Assembly (NCBI RefSeq): GCF_025151215.1
Contig: NZ_CP102286.1
Coordinates: forward strand, 2,232,001 to 2,296,000
Source: Parabacteroides merdae ATCC 43184
Lineage (GTDB): Bacteria > Bacteroidota > Bacteroidia > Bacteroidales > Tannerellaceae
Length of the DNA: 64,000 nucleotides
Direction of reading: 5' to 3'
Below the pieces are notes generated by a model. That model saw nothing but the letters and a program-made list of their open reading frames with translations. It searched no databases and was not told the origin of the DNA. The position numbers and the translations under genes are program-made. Below, piece by piece: positions 45,788-54,653 of the stretch. The first letter of the stretch is position 1, and each line of letters starts with the position of its first letter.

Positions 45788-47277
45788 TTGTTGGTGATTC
45801 TATTAAGTTGACTTTCAAGTTTCTGAAGAGTCTCAATTGTTGTGCTGATTTCATTGATGTGAGAAATCAGGTTCTCTATACGTTCTTGTCTTTCTTCTAT
45901 TACAGCAATGACTTCATCCACCTTTTCATTTGTGTGGACAACATGCTTCATACTATCATTAATGGTCGAAAGCATATTTTCTTGACTCTCATTCATCCTA
46001 TGAGCATTATTTACGGCATCAATATATGCTTGAGCTGCACTCTCATAGTTGCCCTTAATATTTCGAACATGATCACTGATGTATGCATAACTCCTTTCTA
46101 ATGCTTCTACATTTGTGACAATTGCTGAACTGAGGGCATTAACTTCGTCAGTAACAGTCTTCTGTAAGTCCGTTACGAATGTAGAAAGAGAATTGCGTAA
46201 TTCAGCACTTACTTCACGATTCATAGATGTACTGCTTTGAAGCATTTCTTGATTTACTTCAGCATAAGCATCCTTCAAATCAACCATCTGTTGCAAGCTG
46301 TTTGTATTTTGTTCCTGAATCTTTTCATATTCAGCATTAAATTGTGCATTCATCTTTTCAGCGAAATCTGAGTTCTGACTAGCCAATTTCTCTGACAAAG
46401 CATTATAGTTTTCAACGATAGAAGTCAATTTTTCATCCTGGCTAGAACGTAAATTAGCCAATGCAGAAGTCATTCGAGTACAGAGTGATGTGATTTGTAC
46501 TGTCACATTGCTAGATACAGACTGTAACTCTGTATTGGTCCCTGCAATCATTTGCTGGACATTAGTCTTTTGCTCTTCAAGCAGACCTTTAGAGAGTGAA
46601 GACATTTTATCTGTCAAAGCCTCAAGAGTATCTGCACATTTCTTGAACTGCTCTTCACCGAAATCCTTAATATTCTGTTCAATCTGACCATGCATCTTAG
46701 TAAAGATATCATCCATTCTCTTTACAAAGTCATTGATAAATTGCTCAAGAATCTTACTTTGCTGACTAATAGTAGTATTGAGTCGTTCATTATATTCTTC
46801 ATTTTTGGCACTTTGTTCTACAAGTTGCTGTGAAATCCTTGATAGAGATTTATTTGTTGTAGTTGACAACAGGGTAAGATTATACAAACACTCTTCAGGT
46901 GTTTGTAGGTTAATTTTCTTTTCCAATTTCCGGTCTTCATATGAATACCATATCTTACATCCTGCTGTTGCGATAAACGCAGAAATAAGACCTGCGATAG
47001 AAGATGTAAAGGCAGGTACCAAATTTCGAATTATGGTATCTATTTCAAGTGAGTCCTGGTTGATGTCGCCTAATGAATTACAGATAGCCACGAATGTTCC
47101 CAAAAGACCTAAAGATGTAAACAGTCCTGGTAAGCTATTCAGCAACTGTCTAGATCTATTCTTATAGTATATAAATCCAAAAATTACAGCTATTACAATA
47201 CTCACAATAAACACCCCTTTACCTGTTAGTAAAACAGCGAGAGGTTCAGTTAACCATTTGAATTCAATTTCAGTCAT
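45784..47277 (-). CDS. zorA: ZorA-like MotA/ExbB motor protein with long tail
   Basis: A 497-residue protein with three membrane helices (about residues 14-36, 47-67 and 83-108). The MotA/TolQ/ExbB signature PGLFTSLGLLGTFVAI lies in the second, and LVPAFTSSIAGLISAF in the third. From about 115 to the end it is a long, mostly helical coiled coil, which fits the ZorA intracellular tail that passes the phage signal to cytoplasmic effectors. It is the first gene of the operon; no clear TANNTTTG promoter was found in the 100 bp before it. The gene fits Zorya better than flagellar or Ton systems because of the tail and neighbours. Confidence 0.85.
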   Translation of the reverse strand: MTEIEFKWLTEPLAVLLTGKGVFIVSIVIAVIFGFIYYKNRSRQLLNSLPGLFTSLGLLGTFVAICNSLGDINQDSLEIDTIIRNLVPAFTSSIAGLISAFIATAGCKIWYSYEDRKLEKKINLQTPEECLYNLTLLSTTTNKSLSRISQQLVEQSAKNEEYNERLNTTISQQSKILEQFINDFVKRMDDIFTKMHGQIEQNIKDFGEEQFKKCADTLEALTDKMSSLSKGLLEEQKTNVQQMIAGTNTELQSVSSNVTVQITSLCTRMTSALANLRSSQDEKLTSIVENYNALSEKLASQNSDFAEKMNAQFNAEYEKIQEQNTNSLQQMVDLKDAYAEVNQEMLQSSTSMNREVSAELRNSLSTFVTDLQKTVTDEVNALSSAIVTNVEALERSYAYISDHVRNIKGNYESAAQAYIDAVNNAHRMNESQENMLSTINDSMKHVVHTNEKVDEVIAVIEERQERIENLISHINEISTTIETLQKLESQLNRITNK

Positions 47278-47381
47278 GACTTTTATTTATTGTTTCAACT
47301 TGTTATTCTTTACTAATTATTATACTGCAGATGATTAATTTTTGCATTAATAGAACTTAGGGTACATGGATAATTGACTAT

Positions 47382-48638
47382 CTATAGTATTTGCTTCTCA
47401 AAAACCGCAGCAAAACGTTCCTGCTCACTTTTCGCAATTTCCAATTTCGTAGCTAATGTTCTCCATTCCATAACTGCATTCAGCACCTCAGCGATGATTT
47501 GCCCGGCAGTATCTTCCGGAATCATATACTCTTCACAAGAATCCAACAATTCTTTCAAATCCGATTTATTGGTATAGCTGTTAATCAACAGACTCTGATA
47601 TTCGTTTAAGGTAGGATTCATATCATATGCCGGTGACAGAGTCCATCCCTTGACAGTCAGAAGGAAACCATGATTACGGAAATGATCATCTGTGTTACCA
47701 ATACAAATGTTGAACGCCACTCTACGATACAGCTCTTTCAGATTATCTTCCACATTGGTACAGTTTTGAATGATAAAATCAACAATATCCAAATAGCCAT
47801 TGCCTGTATTGGCATTAGCTCCATCATTCAACCCCAAAAGTGTCATGGCTGAAGCAAAGTGTATACGTTTACCATCTTCTCGTCTGTCAAATCGTCTGGA
47901 AAGCAAAGTATGATATTTATCATTTGTAGAGATTACTCTTGTTTCCGCTGCATTGATCCCAGTTTTTTTTGCCAAAAGATGCGAAAAATGTTCCCAAAGA
48001 CCTGCATCATAATCATCCTTACGGGACGGAAACTTTGCTATACAAAGATTCTTGTTTTCATCAAGCACACTTGCTTTTGGACGTGCACCACCAAGAGAAG
48101 AGCCTGGCTGCACCAACTGTGCAATCCATCGCATTTCAGGAAGCTGATCCTCTTCTTCGCTTTTCTCTATTTCAGAACTGGCTGCAATCAACTCACGTAT
48201 GTCTGTCAATGGAGGAATGCGCAAGGTTTCACTTGCATTAATATAGTTTCCATCCATGGATTCTTTGAAACGGAAACCTCCCATACGAGAAAAGTCTTCA
48301 ATCCCTATAAGATAGTCAAACGAAGAAAGCCTACGCACCGGGCGTTTTTCATCCTTTGCCAGAATCTGCTCCCTGCGATTTATCAATGTACGTCCCCACC
48401 TGTCTGGAAGAGCATCCGAAAAGCATCCGAAAATATCCTTGCCGAGAGCCGTGTACTGCTGACCAGGATAATTGTTCAAATCATCACTAAGAAACAGACT
48501 ACCATAGTCCTTCAACCACTCATTACTATAACAAAATCCATAGCTGTCAGAGCCACGAAGTGATTCGTAACTTAGCTCTCCAACAAGCCTTGGTTCTTTC
48601 AGCCAATCGAAATCGGCAAATACATAAAGTTTTTTCAT
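47382..48638 (-). CDS. hipA: HipA-type serine/threonine kinase toxin
   Basis: A 418-residue HipA-like kinase with both subdomains: the N-subdomain (about residues 1-115) and the kinase core with SLGGARPKASV (P-loop-like, about 175-185), IAKFPSRKD (Lys), LLSRRFDR and the catalytic NTDDHFRNHGFL followed by LSPAYDMNP (Asp pairs). E. coli HipA phosphorylates glutamyl-tRNA synthetase and causes persistence; the target here is unknown. It starts 3 bp after the HTH antitoxin gene. Its stop is about 105 bp from the ZorA start on the same strand, so read-through into the Zorya operon is possible. Confidence 0.9.
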   Translation of the reverse strand: MKKLYVFADFDWLKEPRLVGELSYESLRGSDSYGFCYSNEWLKDYGSLFLSDDLNNYPGQQYTALGKDIFGCFSDALPDRWGRTLINRREQILAKDEKRPVRRLSSFDYLIGIEDFSRMGGFRFKESMDGNYINASETLRIPPLTDIRELIAASSEIEKSEEEDQLPEMRWIAQLVQPGSSLGGARPKASVLDENKNLCIAKFPSRKDDYDAGLWEHFSHLLAKKTGINAAETRVISTNDKYHTLLSRRFDRREDGKRIHFASAMTLLGLNDGANANTGNGYLDIVDFIIQNCTNVEDNLKELYRRVAFNICIGNTDDHFRNHGFLLTVKGWTLSPAYDMNPTLNEYQSLLINSYTNKSDLKELLDSCEEYMIPEDTAGQIIAEVLNAVMEWRTLATKLEIAKSEQERFAAVFEKQIL

Positions 48639-48641
48639 CGC

Positions 48642-48962
48642 TTATTCTTTTTTGGATGCTCTTTCTCGTTTCTTAAGACTCAAATCCTGCAAGGCCTTTC
48701 CCATTGCATCTTCTTTTGCAAGCAGAAGAAGATCATCATCCAGCTGAAGTGCATAAAGCACCCTAAGATAAATGCCTATTGCCACTGTCGGTACACCTTT
48801 CTCTATGCGTGAAACCGTAAGAGGTGAACAGGTGGCACGTTCGGCAACCTGAGCAATACTGAGATTTCTACGCAGTCTGGCCAGCCTGATCTGCTCACCG
48901 ACTATCTTCATCTTCTGCTCCAATTTCCTTGGCAACTTGGTACCCATTGTACTTTTTGTCAT
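48642..48962 (-). CDS. HipB-like XRE antitoxin
   Basis: A 106-residue Cro/C1-type HTH protein: GEQIRLARLRRNLSIAQVAERA, then SPLTVSRIEKGVPTVAIGIYLRVLYAL. The charged C-terminal tail (KKRERASKKE) is the usual place for contact with HipA. Size and position, immediately before hipA, mark it as the antitoxin and likely autorepressor of the pair. Confidence 0.88.
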   Translation of the reverse strand: MTKSTMGTKLPRKLEQKMKIVGEQIRLARLRRNLSIAQVAERATCSPLTVSRIEKGVPTVAIGIYLRVLYALQLDDDLLLLAKEDAMGKALQDLSLKKRERASKKE

Positions 48963-50259
48963 AGCTCAACATATCATATAATATGCAAATATAGCAGTTT
49001 TATTTTATTTTATGATGTGTTACAGAGATAAATTTTTGAATTTATTTCTGCAGAAATCTGCTTCGGCCACATTATTGGGCGTTGAGATATTAAATGCTAT
49101 TATATTATTCATAAGGCTGATATTTTACAGATAACAAACAATATATTATTTCTATTAGGCAATCTTAAAAAAATAGCGACCGCTGTCATATAAGTCGTCG
49201 TTTGTAACAAACACTGACCACACATCAACTTAACTATATCAACCTTATAGCTGGAAAAAAGGCCATCAGTTAAACCGAAGTGATACATTGCTATCAAATC
49301 TCTTCAACGATCTCAATATTCCGTTCAAAAGTTACTCTTATCAAGAGTGATATATTGATAGGCTGGTGAAATCTCGTTCCAAGACCCGATTTATGCCTAT
49401 TAGTTGAAGACTGATTACTTTGCAAAACAATCATAATTTGTCCACCTTTGTTTCAGAGGCATTTTTGTACCTTTTTTTATAAAAAACTTATCGTCAAATC
49501 ATAGTGCTTGATTATAAATCCTATATTTTTTTATTTTATTTTCAATATCCTACCGCTTGCCGCATCCACACCTAAATAGTAAACATACGACAAAGTATCC
49601 TAAACTGGAAACAACATAGAAAAAAATTAAGTTCCCAATGATAATGATGTAATATCGTCTTACTTTTTTTGATTTTGTTACATAATCAAAAACATAAATA
49701 ATCTCCGGATTACACCACAAGTACTACTTAAATATATTATTATTTTCCACATTAATACATTGAGAAATTCACAAAAAAGACCTATCTTTGTTGTACCATC
49801 ATCATGTAGCGCATGGGATAAAACTATTAAAGAATCAAAGTTTTATACTTGATTTTTGATATACAAAATTTGAATGAAGAAAGGCGGTACAAATAAAATC
49901 AATAAAAGGCTGAAAAACAAAGGTTTGCACTTGTACATAGAAAATGAATTCTTTGTCAAAAATATATTTGTACCGATTAAAATGCTAAAACGCTGATAAT
50001 TAAACATGCTTCGATGTTGCATCGAAAACTTTCTGTTGGCATTATTAGCATATATGGAATCGGCAGCCACACATCTTAGGGACATTCATTAAATATTGGG
50101 ATATTATTATGATAAAAGCATTGCCAAAAACTATGGAGGTGCATTAAAGTCTCCTTGTTTCCATGCTTGACTCAAGATCACAAAAAACTAGCCTTATCGA
50201 TCTAATGTTTATACGGCCGATTTTAATGTGATCCTGCGTCAAGCGCAAGATATGGAATA
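48963..50259. other. 1.3-kb AT-rich region without clear genes (right junction)
   Basis: No convincing coding frame on either strand. It holds the hipBA promoter at its left end, a possible plus-strand promoter TATCTTTG at 49785-49792, two 11-base inverted arms CGGTACAAATA (49885-49895) and TATTTGTACCG (49965-49975), and a small palindrome TTCGATG-TTG-CATCGAA (50010-50026). The join between the element and the chromosome is probably somewhere here; a weak candidate is GTAGCGCATGGG at 49806-49817. Confidence 0.6.
48970..48993 (-). promoter_or_regulatory. Promoter and candidate operator of the hipBA pair
   Basis: On the minus strand TATATTTG (plus-strand 48986-48993) is a good -7 box. Just downstream, CATAT and ATATG arms at 48970-48974 and 48981-48985 make a short palindrome, placed between promoter and start codon where HipB would be expected to bind. 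Confidence 0.5.
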
Positions 50260-51045
50260 TTAATTTGTAGCTTCCTCAATCGAGAATTGAGAAATTTTAG
50301 AATACCCCCAAGTCGCTATCTTTGTCGAATCTGCGTTGAATGTCAAAGGATACTTCACACGATAACTTACAATCTTCTTCCCTGCTGCTGATTCTTTTCC
50401 TTTCAACATAGAATATAATGTACCTCCTTCAACAGCGATCGGGTCCATAGCATTGCTAATGGTTGGTGCTTTCCCTTCTTCCCGCTTTTGAGCACGTAAG
50501 CACAACGTATAAACACGGTCCGTTCCATCAACAGTTTCAGGTTCTTGATTAGAATCCATCGACATTATATATGTGTTCTTCTGATCCGTCAACACAGATG
50601 TAAAAGTAGGAATAACAACGATTCTCTTATAATTATTAGAAAATAACAATGCACTTTCGGAACCAGACAAAAGCAATTCATTATCTAATGCCATTGAGTC
50701 CAATGGAGAATAACTCAAATCATATTTTGCTAATGGAGAAGAAGCAGCTCCTGTCGCCACATAAAAACCATTTGTACTGGCATTCGCATTATCCGCCGAA
50801 TCAAAATCGACCGTAAAATTAGCCAACACACAATCTCCAGCCCTATAAGTCGGATCATTTGCAATTGTAGCGACATACAACGGATAATAGCCCAATGGAT
50901 AAATCAGAGTTCTCATCGTAGAAGAATAATCGACTATAGCATAACTTGAAAGTTGCTGTGTATTACCGCCGCCGTCCAAACAAGAGGTTAACGAAAACAT
51001 ACCCGCAGCGATTGCTGCTAACCCTAAAACTTTAAGTTTCTTCAT
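50260..51045 (-). CDS. Lipoprotein of unknown function (NigD-like)
   Basis: A 261-residue exported lipoprotein: positively charged start MKKLKVLG, hydrophobic stretch and lipobox LTSC (Cys about 22). The mature part is rich in beta-strand patterns and in its length and Tyr/Asn-rich composition resembles the NigD-like lipoproteins of Bacteroidales, but I cannot assign it firmly. It is followed (upstream on this strand) by the sigma/barrel cassette 48 bp away and could be part of that regulon. Confidence 0.65.
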   Translation of the reverse strand: MKKLKVLGLAAIAAGMFSLTSCLDGGGNTQQLSSYAIVDYSSTMRTLIYPLGYYPLYVATIANDPTYRAGDCVLANFTVDFDSADNANASTNGFYVATGAASSPLAKYDLSYSPLDSMALDNELLLSGSESALLFSNNYKRIVVIPTFTSVLTDQKNTYIMSMDSNQEPETVDGTDRVYTLCLRAQKREEGKAPTISNAMDPIAVEGGTLYSMLKGKESAAGKKIVSYRVKYPLTFNADSTKIATWGYSKISQFSIEEATN

Positions 51046-51093
51046 TTTTACTGTTCTTTAATTTTATATTGTTTATTATTTATTAGTTCTTAC

Positions 51094-52338
51094 TCAAAAA
51101 CCGAAACGGAAACCCGCCTGCAAATTCACATTAAACGGTTTCTCGGAACGGATCGTCTCAATATCGCTTCCGTTATCGAAATAATAACCGGCTCCCACCT
51201 CCGCATAAACACTTAAGAAACGGAGCAACGGATAGCTGGCACCGGCCCGGGCATTCACAGACCACATCCATTCTTTCATACGGATATGCTTCTTCTCGTG
51301 ACGGATTTCATTGTTTTCCACAAATATTTTGGCATTCAACTTACCAGCAACATTAATCTCGGTCATGGCCCCCGCCGCTGCATAAAATTGAATACGCTTC
51401 CATTCTGCTATTTTATAGGACAAAGAAAGAGGAATTCCAATAAAATGTAACTTCTGTTTCGTCTCACCATGATATATAGCTCCGGTCTCCCATTCGGAAG
51501 AAAGGAATGTATAATTTAAACCAGACTGGAGGGAAAAACGGTCATTTATAGAATAACTGACACCTAATCCGATCGAAACTGGTGTCTTATGGCGAATATT
51601 TGTTTTCGGAGATTGACTATTGAAATACGGGGAATTCAATTGCAACAGTTCCTGATCCGTCATCAACGTATTCTTCAAAGCATAGGCATTTAATGAATTA
51701 GATGTTCCAGCACTCACGCTACCACCTCCCATTCCGAAACTCCATCTTTTCGCCCGTACTTTCTTTTCTTCTGTTTTCACAGGCGCTGCATCCGCAAATA
51801 AAAAGTGTGTTCCGGTCAGCGTTGCCGTCTCGGTCACCGCTATCGCTTCGGACGCTTCGGATATTTTAGAAGAAATCACTACAACAGTATCACAATCTTC
51901 TTCTGGCGAAAGGACAACTTCGTCTACAGTTATATCCGACCGGGACGTAGTTACGGCCGTAACTTGCGCAACAGCACGTTTTGCCATCCGGTCAACCGGC
52001 TTGGAAGCGACGACTGCTGGTGTCACCGATTCGGATCGTTCAGTCAGCCTGTTTTCAACAGCCTCGGTTTCTTTCCGTATCGTTTCGGCTATAGGCAGAT
52101 GTTCCCGGTCGCGGTTAAAAACATAGACTCCTCCTGTTACAACCAATAAAGAAATAACAGCAGCAGCCCCCCAATAGCGTAAAGTCCGCCGGAAAGGGAC
52201 AGATTTTTTAACCGGCAAACGGTCAGCTATTGCCTCCCAATCACCCGGCATCGTATCCGCTTCAAAGTCTTGCAACTTCGAACGGAACAAATCGTCAAAT
52301 ATATCTCTTTCCTTATCCTTCATTTCTTTATTACTCAA
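51094..52338 (-). CDS. Membrane-anchored outer-membrane-barrel-like protein beside ECF sigma
   Basis: A 414-residue protein with an unusual layout. The first 50 residues are charged and cytoplasmic-like (IFDDLFRSKLQDFEADTMPGDWEAIADRLP); a single membrane helix follows (about 55-73, AAAVISLLVVTGGVYVF); after a Ser/Thr/Val-rich linker the last 200 residues look like a porin/PorT-type beta-barrel (SIGLGVSYSINDRFSLQSGLNY... and a terminal NLQAGFRFGF). Its first 4 bp overlap the sigma factor gene, so the cytoplasmic part may serve as an anti-sigma. Known Bacteroidetes annotations call such proteins simply outer-membrane beta-barrel proteins. Confidence 0.7.
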   Translation of the reverse strand: MSNKEMKDKERDIFDDLFRSKLQDFEADTMPGDWEAIADRLPVKKSVPFRRTLRYWGAAAVISLLVVTGGVYVFNRDREHLPIAETIRKETEAVENRLTERSESVTPAVVASKPVDRMAKRAVAQVTAVTTSRSDITVDEVVLSPEEDCDTVVVISSKISEASEAIAVTETATLTGTHFLFADAAPVKTEEKKVRAKRWSFGMGGGSVSAGTSNSLNAYALKNTLMTDQELLQLNSPYFNSQSPKTNIRHKTPVSIGLGVSYSINDRFSLQSGLNYTFLSSEWETGAIYHGETKQKLHFIGIPLSLSYKIAEWKRIQFYAAAGAMTEINVAGKLNAKIFVENNEIRHEKKHIRMKEWMWSVNARAGASYPLLRFLSVYAEVGAGYYFDNGSDIETIRSEKPFNVNLQAGFRFGF

Positions 52339-52862
52339 TACAATTCATGAATCCTGCGTTGCAATAATTGTTTGGCACGCGTGAACTGCGACCGGGATGT
52401 ACTCTCCGTTATATTCATCATCTCGCTAATCTCCTTATGTGAATAACCTTCTATTGCAAACAGATTAAACACTGTACGAAAACCAGCAGGAAGCTCCTGC
52501 ACAAGTTTCATCAACTCGACTGCCGACATATCGGATATAGCAGAACTATCTGGATGAACCAACTCCACCGTATTATCCAGATCGACTGCTTCACGCAAAA
52601 CATCCGATTTGCGCAAATACTCCAACGCACAATTGACAAAGATCTTTCGCATCCACCCCTCAAACGACCCAAGTCCCGAATAAGAATCCATACTGGTGAA
52701 GACTTTCACAAAACCATCCTGTAGCAAATCACGGGCAGTTTCCCTGTCGCTAACATAACGCAGACAAACTCCCATCATTTTACGGGAATACGTTTCGTAT
52801 AGCTCCTTCTGAGCCAGCCTTTCCCCATTCCTACAACCCTCTATCAGTTGTTTCTCCGTCAT
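52335..52862 (-). CDS. ECF-family RNA polymerase sigma factor
   Basis: A 175-residue sigma-70 factor of the extracytoplasmic type. Region 2 is seen in LYETYSRKMMGVCLRYVSDRE and ARDLLQDGFVKVF, and SFEGWMRKIFVNCALEYLRK; region 4 is ELPAGFRTVFNLFAIEGYSHKEI then TSRSQFTRAKQLLQRRI. It would drive expression of its own operon and envelope genes. The overlap with the next gene (ATGA) points to a coupled regulator. Confidence 0.92.
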   Translation of the reverse strand: MTEKQLIEGCRNGERLAQKELYETYSRKMMGVCLRYVSDRETARDLLQDGFVKVFTSMDSYSGLGSFEGWMRKIFVNCALEYLRKSDVLREAVDLDNTVELVHPDSSAISDMSAVELMKLVQELPAGFRTVFNLFAIEGYSHKEISEMMNITESTSRSQFTRAKQLLQRRIHELY

Positions 52863-52965
52863 TTAGTGTGTGCCTTCATGCCCTTTCCAGGACCATACAT
52901 TTATTATGATGTTCAAATTATCCGAAACGCTGCATTCCGGATAAATTATTTTTCTTGAAAACGCA

Positions 52966-52973
52966 CAAAGATA
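52966..52973 (-). promoter_or_regulatory. -7 promoter element before the sigma gene
   Basis: Reads TATCTTTG on the minus strand, about 100 bp before the start codon at 52862. The rest of 52863-53161 shows no gene. Confidence 0.5.
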
Positions 52974-53161
52974 CTGTATTCTGGCAAATAATCGGAATCG
53001 GTATCAATTTTTAGACACAGATTTCACAAATTATGTAACCCATACCTAAATATGCTATAAAGCGATATGTCAAAATATACTTGCCCCTTACTTTTTTAGC
53101 AAGGGCAACCAGCTCCATTGTCCACCGGAGTATTCCAGGGTTTCCTTCCAAACCGTTAATA

Positions 53162-54649
53162 TTATTTAGGATATTTAGAAAGATAATAATAGGTTTCTTT
53201 CGATAGCACGCTTTCTATATGATAGCGAGTGGAAGATGAAACGGAAAATATATATCCCCGCTCCGAAGTCGTATCGACAGGCAGATAGATGGAGGTATCC
53301 CGGATTCCTGTCATCAAGATATTTCGGGCGGATGTCGGATTGATCGAATCCGTCAGCGAATAATAGACGGTATAAGTCAACACGTCCTTTTCCGAATCCG
53401 GTTTCTGCCAGGAGAGCTTCAACTCATTCCCTTCCTTTTTCACCCGTATTTCTTCCGGGGCTGCAGGAACCGTATCGTCCAACCAGGACAAAGGAGGAAG
53501 TTGTGCCGGATATTTATAATATTTATCCTTCAACTCATCGTATATCCCTTTCGTATTGTCAAGGATATTCGCACAACGGAAGAATGTACAGCCGGCCCCT
53601 CCGTAATAACGGCTGTAGTCGATCTGATCCGTTATATCGTTGACGGTCCAGTCTGCCTCTTCTTTCAACATCCGGTACGCGCCCAATCCGGGAACAACAA
53701 GGCGTCCGTTGCAGTTATCTACCCAATTGTCAACAAACGGGAAAAAGTTATCATGCAGGTAATACATCATCGGGACGATCATATCCTGCTTCCCGTTCTG
53801 CATCCACATTTTCGGATCCTGGAAGACACTTTCATAAGCCGTCCATCCGGCGTTCGGAACACGTTCGATGCGGTTATACTTGCCGAGCGGCGAACTGCTG
53901 ACCTGTATCCAAGGCTTTACCGATTTCACCCAGTCATAAATGCGGTAAACCATCTTATTGATATTCTCCCGGCGCCATTCTGCCAGCGGGCGTTTCTTAC
54001 CATATTTATTATACAAGTTTTTATCCGGGAAAGATTTTGCCTGTTCCGGATAGCGGATATAATCGAAATGGATGCCGTCGATATCGTATCCGTTCACCAA
54101 CTCCTTTACTAAAGACAACACATAGTCGGAAGTTCCAGGAACGCCGGGGTCTAAATACCATTCGCCGTTATGACGCTTGCAGAGTTTCGGCTGGCGCCTG
54201 ACAACCGAGAGCTTTCCCTGTTCTTTCACACTCTTGTCCGTGCCTAGCGGGAAAGTTACAAACCAAGCATGGCATTCCATCCCCCGTTTGTGGCATTCGT
54301 CGACCACGAAAGCCAGCGGATCATATCCCGGCATCATTCCATATTTTCCAGAGAAAGTTTTGCTTGCCGGTTCAATAGCCGAACGCCAGATGACGTCGCC
54401 ACGCATACGGACCTGCAAAAAAACAGTATTGAAATTCGCATCCTGCAAACGGTCCAGAATGTCACAGACATCGCGTTGTTGCGCCTTTCGCCCCGTCTCC
54501 GTCGTTGCCGGATTATGTGGCCAGTCCAGACCATAGACAGTTGTCAGCCACACTCCCCGAATCTCACGCTTGGGAGGTTCGACTGCATTCGAAACCAATG
54601 TCAGGAACAAGAGCAATAACGACAAGCAATACTTTCTCATTTCACACAT
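53162..54649 (-). CDS. GHL10 family glycoside hydrolase-like exported protein
   Basis: A 495-residue secreted protein with a signal peptide (MRKYCLSLLLLFLTL, cleaved near NAVE). It belongs to the DUF187/GHL10 family: REIRGVWLTTVYGLDWP starts the barrel (about residue 30), with NFNTVFLQVRMRGDVIW, ECHAWFVTFPLG, DGIHFDYIRYP (about 195-206) and DMIVPMMYYLHD. A fibronectin type III-like domain (about 400-490) ends the protein. GHL10 proteins are thought to act on peptidoglycan or other wall glycans; the substrate is not known. The alternative start at 54640 gives the same signal peptide. Confidence 0.88.
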   Translation of the reverse strand: MCEMRKYCLSLLLLFLTLVSNAVEPPKREIRGVWLTTVYGLDWPHNPATTETGRKAQQRDVCDILDRLQDANFNTVFLQVRMRGDVIWRSAIEPASKTFSGKYGMMPGYDPLAFVVDECHKRGMECHAWFVTFPLGTDKSVKEQGKLSVVRRQPKLCKRHNGEWYLDPGVPGTSDYVLSLVKELVNGYDIDGIHFDYIRYPEQAKSFPDKNLYNKYGKKRPLAEWRRENINKMVYRIYDWVKSVKPWIQVSSSPLGKYNRIERVPNAGWTAYESVFQDPKMWMQNGKQDMIVPMMYYLHDNFFPFVDNWVDNCNGRLVVPGLGAYRMLKEEADWTVNDITDQIDYSRYYGGAGCTFFRCANILDNTKGIYDELKDKYYKYPAQLPPLSWLDDTVPAAPEEIRVKKEGNELKLSWQKPDSEKDVLTYTVYYSLTDSINPTSARNILMTGIRDTSIYLPVDTTSERGYIFSVSSSTRYHIESVLSKETYYYLSKYPK

Positions 54650-54653
54650 TTAC

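Larger units (their letters stand above)
10517..49817. mobile_element. Integrated defence-island element (boundaries approximate)
   Basis: The stretch between mnmE and the lipoprotein gene near 50 kb is clearly more AT-rich than the flanks and holds a tyrosine recombinase, an excisionase-like protein, an SF3 primase-helicase and then only defence genes and insertion sequences. No relaxase, conjugation, capsid or packaging genes are seen, so it is an integrative element that would need outside help to move. The ends given are only a weak candidate: GTACCGCATGGG (10517-10528) and GTAGCGCATGGG (49806-49817) differ at one base. True attachment sites are not proven. Confidence 0.45.

Noticed and set aside
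45089..47277. Flagellar motor or TonB-ExbBD energising complex
   Set aside because: The tail of the MotA-like protein is far too long for ExbB, the partner has an OmpA-like peptidoglycan-binding end, and the neighbours are a helicase and an ATPase, as in Zorya.
37300..47277. DISARM or BREX system
   Set aside because: There is an SNF2 helicase, but no methyltransferase, DUF1998, phospholipase-D, PglZ or BrxC-like gene is present in the operon.
10517..49817. Conjugative transposon or prophage
   Set aside because: No tra, relaxase, coupling protein, capsid, portal or terminase genes were seen. Only integration and replication functions are present.
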